A stretch of 64,000 nt of DNA from Epichloe hybrida (Eukaryota; Ascomycota; Sordariomycetes; Hypocreales; Clavicipitaceae). The notes under the pieces are model-generated. The model searched no databases. It was given only the letters and a program-made list of their open reading frames with translations, and had not been told where the DNA came from. The number at the start of each line of letters is the position of its first letter. Positions within the stretch are counted from its first letter, which is position 1. Where the stretch lies: positions 1,612,001-1,676,000 of the forward strand of contig JAFEKR010000001.1 in NCBI GenBank assembly GCA_019022495.1. Direction: 5' to 3'. Of the stretch, positions 1 through 12,040 are shown in pieces. The position numbers were made by a program, and so were the translations under genes.

Positions 1-2191
1 GGATTACCTAGGCTTTCTATAGGGGATAACCCTTTAGAGGGGGAAAATAATTTAGAAGATCAAGATCTAAATTAAGGTTTAAAGGATTACCCTATAGACA
101 ACATAGGAGGTCCCCCTATAGGTTAAGAAAAACACCCTATAAGGCCTGTACAACCCCCTAAGGAACCGATTCCAGAGGCCTTAGAGGAGGCCACGCCCGT
201 AACTTCACTAGGAAATCAGATTTTAACTCCAGACCTCGATTTTAATAAAATTACTAACTTTAACCCTAATATTAACCCCATGGATGTTAATATTAGTTCC
301 CCTTCTTCTCTAGATTTTATAAAAGAAATCTGCTTTAAAGTATAGGAGAAGCTAAAGGAAAATAACCCTAATAGCCCTAAACCTAAGACCTAGAAGTAAG
401 CTATATCTAGCCCTAAAAGAGATAAATAGATAGAAGCTACGTATAAGGAATATAAATAGCTTCTAAAGGCTAGTACTTTTAAATTTATAGGGAAAGACTA
501 AGTACCTAAGGGCTATAAAGTACTAAAGAATAGGCTTGTGTATAAGCTAAAGAAGAATAAAGAAAATAATCCTCTAAAATACAAGGCCTAACTCGTTACT
601 AAGGGATTTATGCAAATTAAAGGTCTAGATTATCTAGAGACCTTTATAGCCATAAGCATTCCCCCTAGCTAGAGGATTTTACTAGCCCTAGCGGCTTAGA
701 ATAACTAGGAAATTAAATAGGTTGATTTTATAGAAGCTTTCCTTAATAGTAAGCTATAATAATAGATTTATATGGTTATTCTAGACGGATTTATTAAATT
801 CCTTAAAGCAAATCCTAAATTAGCTAAATTAGCTAAAAGTTTTAGCCATAAACCCTCTAAAGATTAAGTAATTCTATTATAAAAATCTTTATATAGCCTA
901 AAACAAAGCTTAAGGGAGTGGCAATAAGCACTAATTATAGTGCTAAAGTCCCTAGGATTTAGCCCTCTAATTTCTAACCTAGCTATATTCTATAATTCCT
1001 CCACTAAAACCTTCATTATCACGTACGTGGATAACTACCTTCTAATTAGACTGGATTTACCCTACATCTAAAGACTTAAAAAGGAACTTCATAAAGTCTA
1101 TCTAATAGAAGATAGGGGGCTAGCTGAATTCTTCTTAGGGGTTTAAATCGTAAGAGATAGACCTAAAAGGATACTAAAAATTCATTAATCTTAGTATATC
1201 TTAGAGGCTTTAAATTGATTTAATATGCTAGATAGTAAGCCTATTAGCATACCTCTTTAGCCAGGCGTTTTAGCTACGCAGACCACTAAGCTTTTAATAG
1301 CTAGTGAAATTAAGCTCTATTAGTGCATTATAGGGACTATAATATACCTAATATTGCTTATAAGGCTAGACATGGCCTTTACACTTTAGTGGCTATCTAT
1401 AGCACTAGCTAGGCCTTATATAAAGCACCTAAAAGCAGCTAAAAACTTGCTTAGGTACCTATTAGGGACTAAATTCCTTGCTATAATCTATAGGGGAGAC
1501 CCTAAAGGTATAGCTAGCAAAAGCCTAATAGGTTATTGTGATAGTGATTTTGCAGGGGATAAAAAGACCTCTAAATTAACCTATGCTTATCTATTTAAGC
1601 TAGCTAGCGGACCTATTAGCTAGAAATCAAAGAAAGCTAGTATAATAGCTCTATTAACATTAGAAGCTAAAGCTAACGCTATTTGCAAGACCTTCTAGGA
1701 GCTATAGTGGCTTTAGGGCTTATTTAAGGAGCTAAAAACCCCTATTTCTCCCTCTATCCAGATATATTATAATAATTAAGGCGCTATAACCACTGCCTAT
1801 AACCCTACCTTACATAGCTATATAAAGCATACTTTACTAAAGTTTAACTATATTAGGCAATAGGTTTTAGAGAGTTTAGCTAAGATTAAATATCTAGATA
1901 TAAAGTCAATGCCTATAGACAGTCTAATAAAGCCTCTATCTAGACCTCTTCATTAGGCCTTTATTAAGCTCTTAGGGCTTAATAATCACTAAAAACTAAT
2001 AACTTAATCCCTTTAATAAGGAACCAAAAACAACGCTAAAAAGGGAGCTATATTTAACAATAGCTAGGAATTCAAAAGGGGGTCTTTTATCTTTTCCTAT
2101 TTTTCCCTTTTATTTATTTTTATCTAAAAAGTTCTTATTTACCCTATATTACTTTATACGCTTTTAATTAGCTTATATATAATTCTTTTAT
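1..2191 (+). pseudogene. Ty1/copia retrotransposon pol remnant (RT and RNase H)
   Basis: This is the 3' part of a Ty1/copia element that starts outside the window. Allowing C-to-T changes at CpA, the frame from about 400 to 1140 reads as copia reverse transcriptase: a segment like the family's ARLVAKGF block at about 582-620, and the catalytic box as YVDN (normally YVDD) at 1024-1035. The copia RNase H follows at about 1520-1870, with a GYCDSDFAGD-like start and a later NQGAI-like motif. Dozens of in-frame TAA/TAG stops occur, mostly where Gln is expected, so it makes no product. Plus orientation is confirmed by the polypurine tract and 3' LTR that follow. Gag, protease and integrase would lie to the left, outside the window. 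Confidence 0.85.
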
Positions 2192-2199
2192 AAAGGGGG
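2192..2199 (+). other. Polypurine tract of the copia element
   Basis: The sequence aaaggggg lies immediately before the first base of the 3' LTR, where plus-strand DNA synthesis is primed in LTR elements. It fixes both the orientation of the element and the LTR start. Confidence 0.75.
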
Positions 2200-2995
2200 T
2201 ATTAAAAATAAGACTTATTTTTAGCCCTTTCTAGTTAAAGGACCTTTTTATTACTAGCTTGCATTGCAAGCCTAATAGCTACACTGCAGCTATTAATAGT
2301 CATGAAGGTAGCTATTAATAGCTATGACTAACCATGTAAATAACTAATCTAAATTAATTATTAATTATGGATTATTTAATTGCGTTATAGCTACAAGCGT
2401 AGCCACAACTGCAGTACTACTAGTAATTAGGTAAGCTAGGGTGACGTAAGTAGGTTACCCTATAGCGATCTTTAACAGTGATTTTCTCTTTAACTAAAGG
2501 TTATACAAAAGTCTTACATATAGCAAATTAAAGCTAGAAGATAGGGCTTTTATTTTATATAGGAATATTTTTTAGACTAAAATTTGGTGCATATAGGTTG
2601 CTAGTTTATATAGTTATAAGTCGATTTTTTAGATTTTACATATAAATAAATTTTATAGAAAATAAAAAGTGGCCTATAAGACCTCTTTAGCGGTCCGAAT
2701 TCACTAATACAGTTAGTGAGTATATAAGAGAAAGAAGATCTTTTTAACCTAGCTAGATAGCTAGACCTCTTAATCTAACAGCCGCATTGCCTATATAATA
2801 TCACTAAAATCAATTCTATTAGTATATAAGATATCGTAAAAGTCATCTAGATTGAATTCAATTAGTTAATAACTGCCAAAACCTTCCGTTGCGTCGCGTT
2901 AAATATTTAACGTGGTGGCTCTATTGGTCCCTGACCGTAGAAGCTACACTTGTACAGCTGTTGCCAGCTGGCAACTAGCTCCTTACATTTCAATA
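2200..2995 (+). repeat. 3' LTR of the copia element
   Basis: The 796-bp LTR begins tattaaaaataag, a TGTTA start with a RIP-like G-to-A change. It ends caata, probably caaca originally. It aligns along its whole length, inverted, with 3272-4089. The five bases after it (cttat, 2996-3000) fit a target-site duplication: the uninterrupted copy of the host repeat near 15.5 kb carries cttat at the matching place. The matching 5' LTR is outside the window. Confidence 0.85.
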
Positions 2996-3271
2996 CTTAT
3001 TAAGGTATCCTTTAACTAACCTTTAAAGTTCTCTTTAAAGTATTTCTAAAGGTCTTTGCCTTACTAACCTTAATACTTACTAGTGTAAATAAACCTTATA
3101 ATCTAGTTATTAAGTTTATACTACATAGTAGTCTAAGGGTCTAGTTATATAAGCTTCTCTTACTCCTTTATAAGTACTAGAGCAAAGGGCTATAGTTATT
3201 ATAATAGCTTATCCTTTAATAGTCTCTTATAGACCCTTTAGGGTATCTTATTATTAGGGAAGGGCATTTAG
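2996..3271 (-). repeat. Older host repeat X, first fragment
   Basis: This fragment is the reverse complement of part of 15164-15526. It was split by two copia-family insertions: the copia element on its left (cttat side) and the solo LTR on its right. It shows no coding features beyond those described for the copy at 15.2 kb. Confidence 0.75.
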
Positions 3272-4089
3272 TATTGAATTGTAGGGAGCTAGTTGCCAGC
3301 TGGCAACAGCTGTACAAGTGTAGCTCTACGGTCGGGGACCAGTAGAACCACCACGTTGAATTTATTTAACGCAACGCAACGGAAGGTTTTGGCAGTTATT
3401 AACTAATAGAATTCAATCTAGATAACTTTTACGATATCTTATATACTAATAGAATTGATTTTAGTGACATTATACGGGCAATGCGGCTGTTAGATTAAGA
3501 GGCCTAGCTATCTAGCTAGATTAAAAAGATCTTCTTCCTCTTATATACCCACTGACTGTATTAGTGGATCCAGGCTATTAGAGAGGTCTTAAGGGCCACT
3601 TTTAATTTTCCGCAAAATTCATTTGTATGTAAAATCCAAAAAATCAACTCACTACCATACAAACTAGCAACCTATATACACCAAATTTTAGTCTAAAAAA
3701 TATTCCTATATAAAATAAAAGCCCTGTCTTCTAGCTTTAATTTGCTATATGTAAGACTTTTATATAACCTTTAGTTAAAGAGAAAATCGCTATTAAAGAT
3801 AGCTATAGGGTAACCTGCTTACGTCACCTTAGCTTACCTAATTACTAGTGGCACTGCAGTTGTAGCTACGCTTGTAGCTATAACGCAATTAAATAATCCA
3901 CAATTAATAATTGATTTGGATTAGTTATCCACACGGTTAGTTATAGCTGTTAACAGCTGCAACGTAGCTATTAACAGCTACCTTCGTGACCGTTAACAGC
4001 TGCAGTGCAGCTGTTAGGCTTGCAATGCAAGCTAGTAATAGAAAGGTCCTTTAACTAGAAAGGGCTAAAAATAGGTCTTATTTTTAACA
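3272..4089 (-). mobile_element. Solo LTR of the same copia family, reverse orientation
   Basis: This 818-bp sequence matches the 2200-2995 LTR in reverse complement, ending ttttaaca (TGTTAAAA on the minus strand). It is flanked by a perfect 5-bp duplication, tttag, at 3267-3271 and 4090-4094. No internal coding region is attached, as after LTR-LTR recombination. The intact target is present at 15251-15255 (ctaaa on the plus strand), inside the uninterrupted copy of repeat X. With 2200-2995 it makes a large inverted repeat with a 276-bp spacer. Confidence 0.9.
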
Positions 4090-4153
4090 TTTAGGACTAT
4101 TAGGGAGTAAAGATAGTAATATTATAGTAAATAATAGATAAAGGGAGGTTATA
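4090..4153 (-). repeat. Older host repeat X, second fragment
   Basis: X continues here after the solo LTR and matches the minus strand of 15164-15255. Similarity stops at ttata (4149-4153), directly before a TGTTAGG that looks like an LTR start. I infer that Gypsy-A inserted here. Confidence 0.65.
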
Positions 4154-5548
4154 TGTTAGGAGCGCAGAGGTCAAAGATAGGATGTTTATTAAAGCAAGTC
4201 TTTAGAGAACCTTTAGGCTATGTAAATAATAAAGAGGCTAGCTAGCTATAAGATAACTATATGCTTATAGAGTAAGGTATTTATTAAAGACTATATATAT
4301 TATTAGTGCTAGGTTAGAGATTAAAACCTTTACGCACTTACTCCTAGCTAGTATTTATCTAGTAATAATTATAATAGTCTTAGCTATTACTTTATTTATA
4401 ACCTTTTAGTATAAGCTATAATAAATTAATTTCTCTTAACCTTTTTAATAATATAAACTATTAGCTAGATTATTATATAGCTAATACTTTAAAGATTTAT
4501 AAGAAATATACTAGTACCTTATAAGAATAAAGCTATAGATAATTAGGAAGTTAAAGAACCCTTATAATCTAGAACTATAAATAATAATAGGGTGTAATAA
4601 ATGCTACTTAATTCTAATTTAAGTAAAGGTATAAATAATATAACTAAAGAAAAAAAGGTATTATAATAATACTATAAGGTTATATAAGCTAAGCTATATT
4701 ACCTTTAAAGGAAATAAGAGATCTTATAAATAAAGGTATAAATTAGGAAGCTTAAGGTAAATCTAGGATTAGCTAGACCTTAAACTAGACTTATAATTAC
4801 CCCTTAATTTAGACTTATAATTACCCCTTAAATATTAGCTATAATTTTACCTTTAGTTTATAGTAACTTAGTAGTAATTATATAGTAAAGTAGTCTTATT
4901 AAAATATAAATAAAAATACCTATATATAAAGAGAAAATATATAAAAGCCTATAGAATTTCTTAGTAAACTTAGATATATTATTTAAATTAAATTACTATA
5001 CTTTTAAGAATAATATAACTAAGGTAATATATATAAGTAACTGCCTAGCTAGTAATATAAAGTAATAATAAATATATTATATAGCTATAGATAAGTATAT
5101 AAATTATTTATTAATTACCTAGGTAAATTTCCTAGAATAACTAAAAACTAGAATAATAAATATAAGTATAAGATACTTAGAAGTAATAAGGTTATTACTA
5201 AATCTTAAGTAAAGAAATAACTAATTATTTTAATTCTTTATATAAGCTTAAGCTAAGGTAAAAGCTAAGTTACCTAAAGAAATCCCTATATATTTAAGAA
5301 TTATAATCTTTTTAAATAGCTTAAATAATACTATAAGAAAGTAAATAATTAGTTAAGAGATTTTAATAACCTAAAGCTAACTATAAGGCTAAGGTAAAAA
5401 AGTAAAGATTATAATAAGTTTAAGCTAAAGTAATAAAAAAAGTTAAGACCTTAAAAGAAAAAGATAATACTCTTATTTTATATTACTTATAAATAAGGTA
5501 TAGTAATAAAGTAAAGATTAAGGGAAAAGATTATTTTTAGTATACTAT
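4154..5548 (+). pseudogene. Gypsy-A: probable 5' LTR, leader and gag remnant
   Basis: The segment begins TGTTAGGAGCG exactly where homology to repeat X ends, so I take it as the left end of Gypsy-A. The 5' LTR end could not be fixed because no second copy of this LTR is visible. The rest is heavily RIP-degraded, Lys- and Ile-rich sequence where gag should lie, judging by the protease and RT of the same element from 12.3 kb. No motif is firm. Gypsy-B interrupts it at actat (5544-5548). The assignment rests on position and continuity. Confidence 0.45.
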
Positions 5549-5765
5549 TGTAAGGGCTTAGGCTTTGCCTAAGCATTGTTCGTATAGTAATTAGAGAGAG
5601 GAGTGGTAAAAGCAGTTAGGGTAAGGAAAGGAGGCTTATATAAGTAGCTAAGGGGGTATAAGGGGTATTACTAGGGATAGCCTCTTACTTTTTCTCCTTT
5701 TTTCTTAAGTCTTTTAATACTATATTAACACCCTATTATAGTTACCTAAGGGCTAGTCTATAATA
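5549..5765 (+). repeat. 5' LTR of Gypsy-B
   Basis: The LTR begins tgtaagggctta and ends tataata. It matches 11819-12035 at equal length; the differences are mostly C-to-T or G-to-A. Confidence 0.9.
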
Positions 5766-5766
5766 A

Positions 5767-7735
5767 TTAAGAGACTTCCTTTAGTCCTTTTTAATAACTA
5801 CTAAAAGACATAATAGAAATACTAATAAATACATTAATAGATATAATAGATATGCTTTAACTATAAGACTAACCTAGCTAGGGGATAATAACTCCCTTAT
5901 CTAATGCTATAGTATTACTAGTAGCTTAATAAGCCTAATTTAAAACGCTTTAACTTATACTTAATAAGTAAATAGTAAAGCTTATATACCTCTAATAATA
6001 TATAGCTATAAACACTATAGGACCTTTAACCTAATTACCTATTATAGCCTAGCCTAATGCCCTAATAGTTAACCTTACTTTACCTCTTACCTTTAACCTA
6101 GTCTTACTTATACCTAAGGTAAAATAAAAACCTATTCCTATAGGTAACTTATATAATAGTAATAAGGCCTTATTTACTATATAAAGGTTTCTAATAAAAT
6201 ATAAGCTATAGGTAAATAAGGACTTTATTAAAACTAATAAGAATAAGTAAATATTTATTTACTAGAACTTATTCTTTAAAGTCTAGTCCTAGGTAATTAC
6301 TTTCTTTAAATAAGGTAGTATTTATAATTTTAACCTAGCTAAATTCCTAGAATACCTTAGGTCTATATTCTCTAATTTATATAAGTAAGAGATAGCCCTT
6401 ATAAAACTTAACTAGATAAAATAAGATCTAGGGGAGCTATTTTCTATGTTTTTTATTTACTTTATAAAGAAGCTCTTATTAGTAAGAGGGGATTATTAGG
6501 GGGATAATATAAAGCTAGTAAAGCTTTAATAAGCGCTTAATAAGCGTTTAAGAGAAATTAGCATAAGCTAAGGTATTAGCTAAAGTGTGTAGTATATAGC
6601 TATTATATAGTATTATAAGATTATAGTTAATATTAAGGCCCTTACTATAGAGAATAAGTACTAGTTTTAATATAAACTATAGCTAGCTAAACCTATACCT
6701 TAGACTAACTATAAGGGTAATATACTAATAACTAGGGTATATATAATAAGGACTTAATTAGGAAAATAAAATAAGCTAGTTAAGAAAAAGAAGGGTCTAA
6801 AGCTTACTATAAATATATAATAGGCTAAATAAGTATTAGAAGTAAAGTTAGCTAAATACTATTAGGAGAGATATTACCTATAATATAAATCTAAGAATTA
6901 CTATATTTAGGAGTGCACCTTCCTCCTACCCTATTACCTATAGGTTAGTATTAACTTATATAAAGTAAATAAGGAAAGCATAAATAAGGAGGTAAATATT
7001 CCCCCTATAGAAAATAAGTAGCCCCTAAGTAAAGTCTTATATAAGGGTAAGGAGGCTAACTATATACTATAATATAAGATAACTATTTAAGCTATATAGA
7101 GTTAAAGTAAGATATAGTATAATATATAAACTAATTACTATTCTTAATTCCTATACTCTTTAATATATATTATTATATTAATATCTAGATTTATTATAGT
7201 TATAATTATTATAGTGCTATAAGTAAGTTAGTAATAAAATAGTTTAGCCTAGAGCTTATATATTTACTAAAGAGAAGATATATTTAAATAGTAGTGAAAA
7301 TAGAAAGAAAGGGAAAGAGAGTATAGAAGAACACCTCCTTAATTACCTATATAGTATACACTAGAATAGATATTAATAGCTAGGAGTTATTAGTATATTT
7401 ATATATTATCCTAGGCCTTATATAAGACATTATACTTAGAATACTATAGCTAGAATATTATAATATAGTTATTTATATAGTAAAATAGTAATTAGTTATT
7501 AAAGTAATAAAGGGCTTATATATCTCTAAAGCCTTTATATATAAGGTAAAGACTTTAATATAGGGGATTATTAAGTCCTTATATACCGCAGAAGCACGCT
7601 AGGCACACTATAAGAAAGATACTTCTATAATATTTATTACTATAAGCCTTAGGGAGATAATAATAGTACTATAGATTATAGTGCCTAAAATAAAACCTAA
7701 TAGCCTAAACACATTAATATTACCTAAGGAGTTAG
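5767..7735 (+). pseudogene. Gypsy-B gag and protease remnant
   Basis: This is the gag region of Gypsy-B. At 6875-6916 the frame gives a nucleocapsid zinc knuckle once RIP is allowed for: C-x2-C-x4-H-x4-C, with its first two Cys and the His now read as Tyr codons and the last Cys intact as tgc. Downstream, at about 7360-7700, the frame resembles the retropepsin stretch before Gypsy RT, but I see no intact active-site triplet. In-frame TAA/TAG stops are frequent. Plus orientation agrees with the LTRs and the downstream pol. Confidence 0.6.
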
Positions 7736-10085
7736 CTAACTTCACGGATCTTTTTAATAAGGCTAGAGCTAATAGTTTGCCCCTTTAGCCTAGCTAGCAT
7801 ACTAGTAATGTTTTTATATTATATTAATAAGTCCTTAGGGGATATATTAGGGGATTTTATTATAGTATACTTAGATAATATCTTAGTTTACTTAGGGGGA
7901 TTAAGGAAAGACTATATAGCTAAGGTTTAGGTAATATTAGGCTACTTAAGGGCTATAAGGTTATACTTAGACCTTAATAAGTCTATATTTATAGTAAAGG
8001 AGGTTTAATACCTAGGATATATTATTATAGTAAGTTATTTTATCTATCTAGACCTAGTAAAGGTTATAGCTATTAAGGAATAAATAGCCTTAATAAAACT
8101 TTAAGGGGTCTATAGCTTCCTAGGGTTTACTAACTTTTACTATAACTTTATTAGTAACTTTTTAAAACTAGTAGCATTACTAATATAATTAACTAAGAGG
8201 AATATCCCTTTTTAATAAGGACCTAAAGAGAATAATACCTTTAATAAGTTAAAAGACACCTTTATTATATACCTAGTACTAGTATAATAGGATCTAGATC
8301 TCCCTATAGTAGTAAAAGCTAATTATTTAGGAATAGCTATTAGAGAATGCCTTTCCTAGTAAGGCTAGGATAGCGTTATATACTTAGTTACCTACTACTT
8401 CACTAGCCTTATACCCTTATAAAAGAACTATATAATCTATAATAAGGAATTATTAGCTATAATCTTATACCTTAAGGTATAGTTAGCTAAGCTATAAGGC
8501 ATTTCTAGTTTATTTATAATCTATATAAACTATAAGAACCTAGAGTACTTTATAACTCCCTAGTTAATATTAGAGTAGTAAGCTTAATAAGTAAATATAC
8601 TTATACTATTTAATTTTTATCTTTAGTATAGACTTAGTATATAAGTATAGTAGCTTAATACTCTTTCCTAAAGGGAATAGGACTAGGAAAGAGTAACCTT
8701 TAGAATAGGATATATCCTATAACTTATTACTATTATATAACTCTTACTAATACTAGATAAATAGTAAGATAATAATAGTATAGCGTTACTACTAGCTAGT
8801 AAGGTTCTCTTTACTACTAAATACCTTTAGACCTTATAAGACTAGGCTATTATCTTTAACCTTATATATAGTATTTAATTAAGGGCTATTTAGGAAGGGG
8901 CCTAGAGGTTTTCTATTAAGGTACTTATAAGGGAGTAAGTAGTAAATTATTTTATAAGTGCTTATAAGGCGCTTTAGTTTAGGGGCTATACCTAGGTCCT
9001 AGTATAAGAGTCTCTTATAATAACTCTAATATAGTAATACTATAATTTACTAGTAATAAAGTACTTAGGCTATAATACTATATTCTAAATCTTATAATAG
9101 TAGTTTTACTAGGATAGAATATTATAAGATATTACTAGGTTTATTTATAACTATTACTACTATAGTAGTTATAAGAGCTATTAATATTACTAGGGCTTAC
9201 TAAAGCCTTTACCTATTCTTAACTAGTTTTAGTTATAAATCTCTATTAACTTTATAATAAACTTACTAGCACTATCCCTAGAAAAGCTATAATACTTAAT
9301 AGTTATTATAAATTAACTCTCTAAATTTATTTAGCTTAAGGCTATAACTTCTATAGGAGCTAAGGAATATATAAAGAGATTTAAAATAGTTTAGTAATAG
9401 TTTAGGGGGTTTTCTTAATTAATTATTATAGATTATAGTTTAGATTAGTTAGGAAAGTTTTAGATAATATTATACTCCTTAGTTAGGATTAATTAGTTAC
9501 TTTTTATATTATATTACTTATAGACTAATAGTAGTACTAAGTAAGTAATATAGTTTCTTAAGCACCTTTAAGAGAGTACTTATCTAGTATAAGCTATAAT
9601 AGCCTATATATAATAAAGGTAGTAAGACACTATATTAGCTTTATATTAGCTAGTAAAATAGTTTTAGGTTAGAGATAAAGTATAGCTATTACTTAAAAAT
9701 ATTAAAACTAACTACCTCTTATAAAAACTTAATTAAGTAATAGTAAAGTATATAGTTATAGAAGTCCTAATATTACTTATAGTATAGCTTAATATCCTAA
9801 GAGGTATTTACCTAGTATTTTATATAAACCTTATTAAACACACTATAAAGGACCCTTTCCCTAGTTAAAAGCTCTAAGACTCCTATTTAAGACTAAAATA
9901 AGTCCCTATAAAAGGTAATAATAAACTTATTAAGAAATATTAGGTTAAGTAAATCCTAGTGGCTTAGAATGCCCTAGGCTAGGGCAAAAGATATAATATA
10001 CTTATTAAGTAAGTAAGCTATATATAGCCTATATAAGAACTATTAGAGAATATAGTATAAATATAGGCTTTTACTAAGTTTAAGA
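7736..10085 (+). pseudogene. Gypsy-B pol remnant: partial RT, RNase H, integrase, chromodomain
   Basis: A LPKEL-like lead into RT appears at about 7730-7800. The reading then jumps directly to the second half of RT, where the catalytic box reads YLDN at 7868-7879, so the first part of the palm is deleted. The thumb and connection follow (a GVYSFLGFTNFY-like motif near 8105-8140). An integrase zinc-binding region with a degraded C-x2-C lies near 9150. A chromodomain-like C terminus runs at about 9930-10080, with its aromatic residues partly converted. Nothing here could be translated without many stop-codon changes. The chromodomain places it among chromoviruses. Confidence 0.75.
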
Positions 10086-11818
10086 TAAAATAAGGAGATA
10101 TATAATATAATAATAAACTAAGTTAATTTTAGAAAACTTATTTACTTATAAAGACTCTTATATATATCTAAGATACTAATATATTATAGTTTATTACTAT
10201 TACTTAAAGGGAATAATTATTCTTTAAGTCTTTATTTAAATTAATAAAAGAGTTTATATAAGTATATACTACCTTTATTTAGAGTTAGTACTTTACTAAT
10301 ATAACTATAGTATATTTACTTAGTAATAGTTATAGTATAAAAAGTTATTTACTAAGGATATAACCTAGGTTCTAAATAGTATAAGTAAGGTTAGTATATA
10401 AAGTATATATAAGTAAAGGTATAATAAAAGCATAAGTAAAGGGATAGTAAGTAAGAATAGTGGTTTTAGTAAGATAAGGAATATTATTTCTAGCTAGGGG
10501 TTAGCTAGCTTTAGGGTTTCTAGGGGTATATTTAGGAGAAAAACTAGCTAACTTTAACTTAAAGAGAAAATAAGTAAGCTACTAGTAATAATAAGAAAGG
10601 GAGTTATTACCTAACTTAGTAATTTAATAATAGTATTAGTTCTTACTATAATAATAAGAGGTAAGTGCCTAGATAAGGGTAGTAAACTATTTATATATTT
10701 CTTTATATATAGTATTTAAGCTACTAATAACCTATTAGTTTTATTAAAATAAAATACTAGTAACTTATTATATAAACTATACTATACTATAACTAGCTAA
10801 AGGGCTAGCGCTAATAAAGGGAATAATATTAAGGCTAGTTATATTTATTATAGGGGTATTTATAGCTAGAGATGCCCTAAGAGCTAAGTATATAAAAGCT
10901 AGGTTAAACTATACTTAGTTAAGAAAGGTATTTTAGTAACTAATAAGATAGTAGTATTTTTATAATAAGATAAGTATCTTTTTCTTTATAGTTAAGGTCT
11001 TAGGGACTCTAGGCTTAATAATATATATACCTATAGTAATTTTAGCCTTAAGATCCTTAAGGGTATATTAAAGTTATAGGTTAGTAAATAAAAGCCTAGT
11101 ATACTATATATAGGTAATATAATACTACTAATAAGAAAAATATAACTCCTTACTTTAGGGTAAATAATAGTTTAAGACACTAGTAGTAAGGGCTTATTTA
11201 ATATAAGGACTATAAAAACACTAGACTAATTTAAGTATAGTATACTATTTATTATTAGAGTTTCCCTTTATAAGGTACTTACTAATAGTATAGGATATTA
11301 GTATAGTAAAAGTAGCTATAGAAGTAGTTACTAAAGCTATAGGAGTAAGGGCATTAGTTTAGTATTAAGGTATTTTAGTAAAGAAAATAATTATTTAGGA
11401 GAAAGGGATTAATAAAATAATAAGGAAAGTATAATAGGATTATAATAATAAAGGGATAGTATTATATAAAGGGGAAAGTAAGATAAGTATAAGCTAAAGT
11501 AAGATATTTATAGTAAAAGTTATACTTATATTAGGTATACTATAAATAAGTAAGGGTAAGGTAATTATTTATAATAAATAACCTATTAGTAAGGCGAATG
11601 TATTACACACACTATAAAATAACACTTAGAAGTAAGGGGGGTTACTATAATAAATAATAAGGTAATAAGGCAAGTGCTTATTAGATACTTTATAGATAGC
11701 TATTAGTAAGGATAGTTTTTATTATAATAACTAAGGGTATATATAATATAGGTGTTATATATATTGCTAGGGGATATTATAGAGAGAAGTTTATTAGTAA
11801 TAAGTAAGTAAGGGTATA
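10086..11818 (+). other. Gypsy-B region between pol and the 3' LTR
   Basis: About 1.7 kb follows the chromodomain, longer than a usual 3' untranslated region. It is AT-rich, with some stretches that look coding if RIP stops are ignored (for example 10740-10940), but I recognise no domain. The purine-rich end gtaagtaaggg just before 11819 may be the polypurine tract. Confidence 0.4.
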
Positions 11819-12035
11819 TATAAGGGCTTAGGCTTTGCCTAAGTATTATTTATATAGTAATTAGAGAGGGGAGTAGTAAAAGTAATTAAGGTAAGGAAAG
11901 GAGGCTTATATAAGTAGCTAAGGGGGTATAAGGGGCACTACTAGGGATAGCCTCTTACCCTTTCTCCTTTCTCCTTAAGTCTCTTAATACTATATTAACG
12001 CCCTATCGCAGTCGCCTAGGGGCTAGTCCATAACA
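11819..12035 (+). repeat. 3' LTR of Gypsy-B
   Basis: This 217-bp copy of the 5549-5765 LTR ends cataaca and is followed directly by the duplication actat. Its first TG is mutated to TA. Its 3' half is less mutated than the 5' LTR (for example it retains cgccctatcgcagtcgc). Confidence 0.9.
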
Positions 12036-12040
12036 ACTAT

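Larger units (their letters stand above)
5549..12035 (+). mobile_element. Gypsy-B: complete LTR retrotransposon nested in Gypsy-A
   Basis: A 6487-bp element has two 217-bp LTRs and is flanked by a perfect 5-bp target duplication, actat (5544-5548 and 12036-12040). The internal order is gag with a zinc knuckle, protease, RT, RNase H, integrase and chromodomain, that is, a Ty3/Gypsy chromovirus on the plus strand. All frames are broken by RIP-type stops, and part of RT is deleted. It splits Gypsy-A between its gag-like region and its protease. Confidence 0.9.

Noticed and set aside
5440..5548. Zinc knuckle of Gypsy-A just before the Gypsy-B insertion
   Set aside because: The spacing of Tyr (former Cys/His) codons does not fit C-x2-C-x4-H-x4-C in one frame, even after removing the target duplication.
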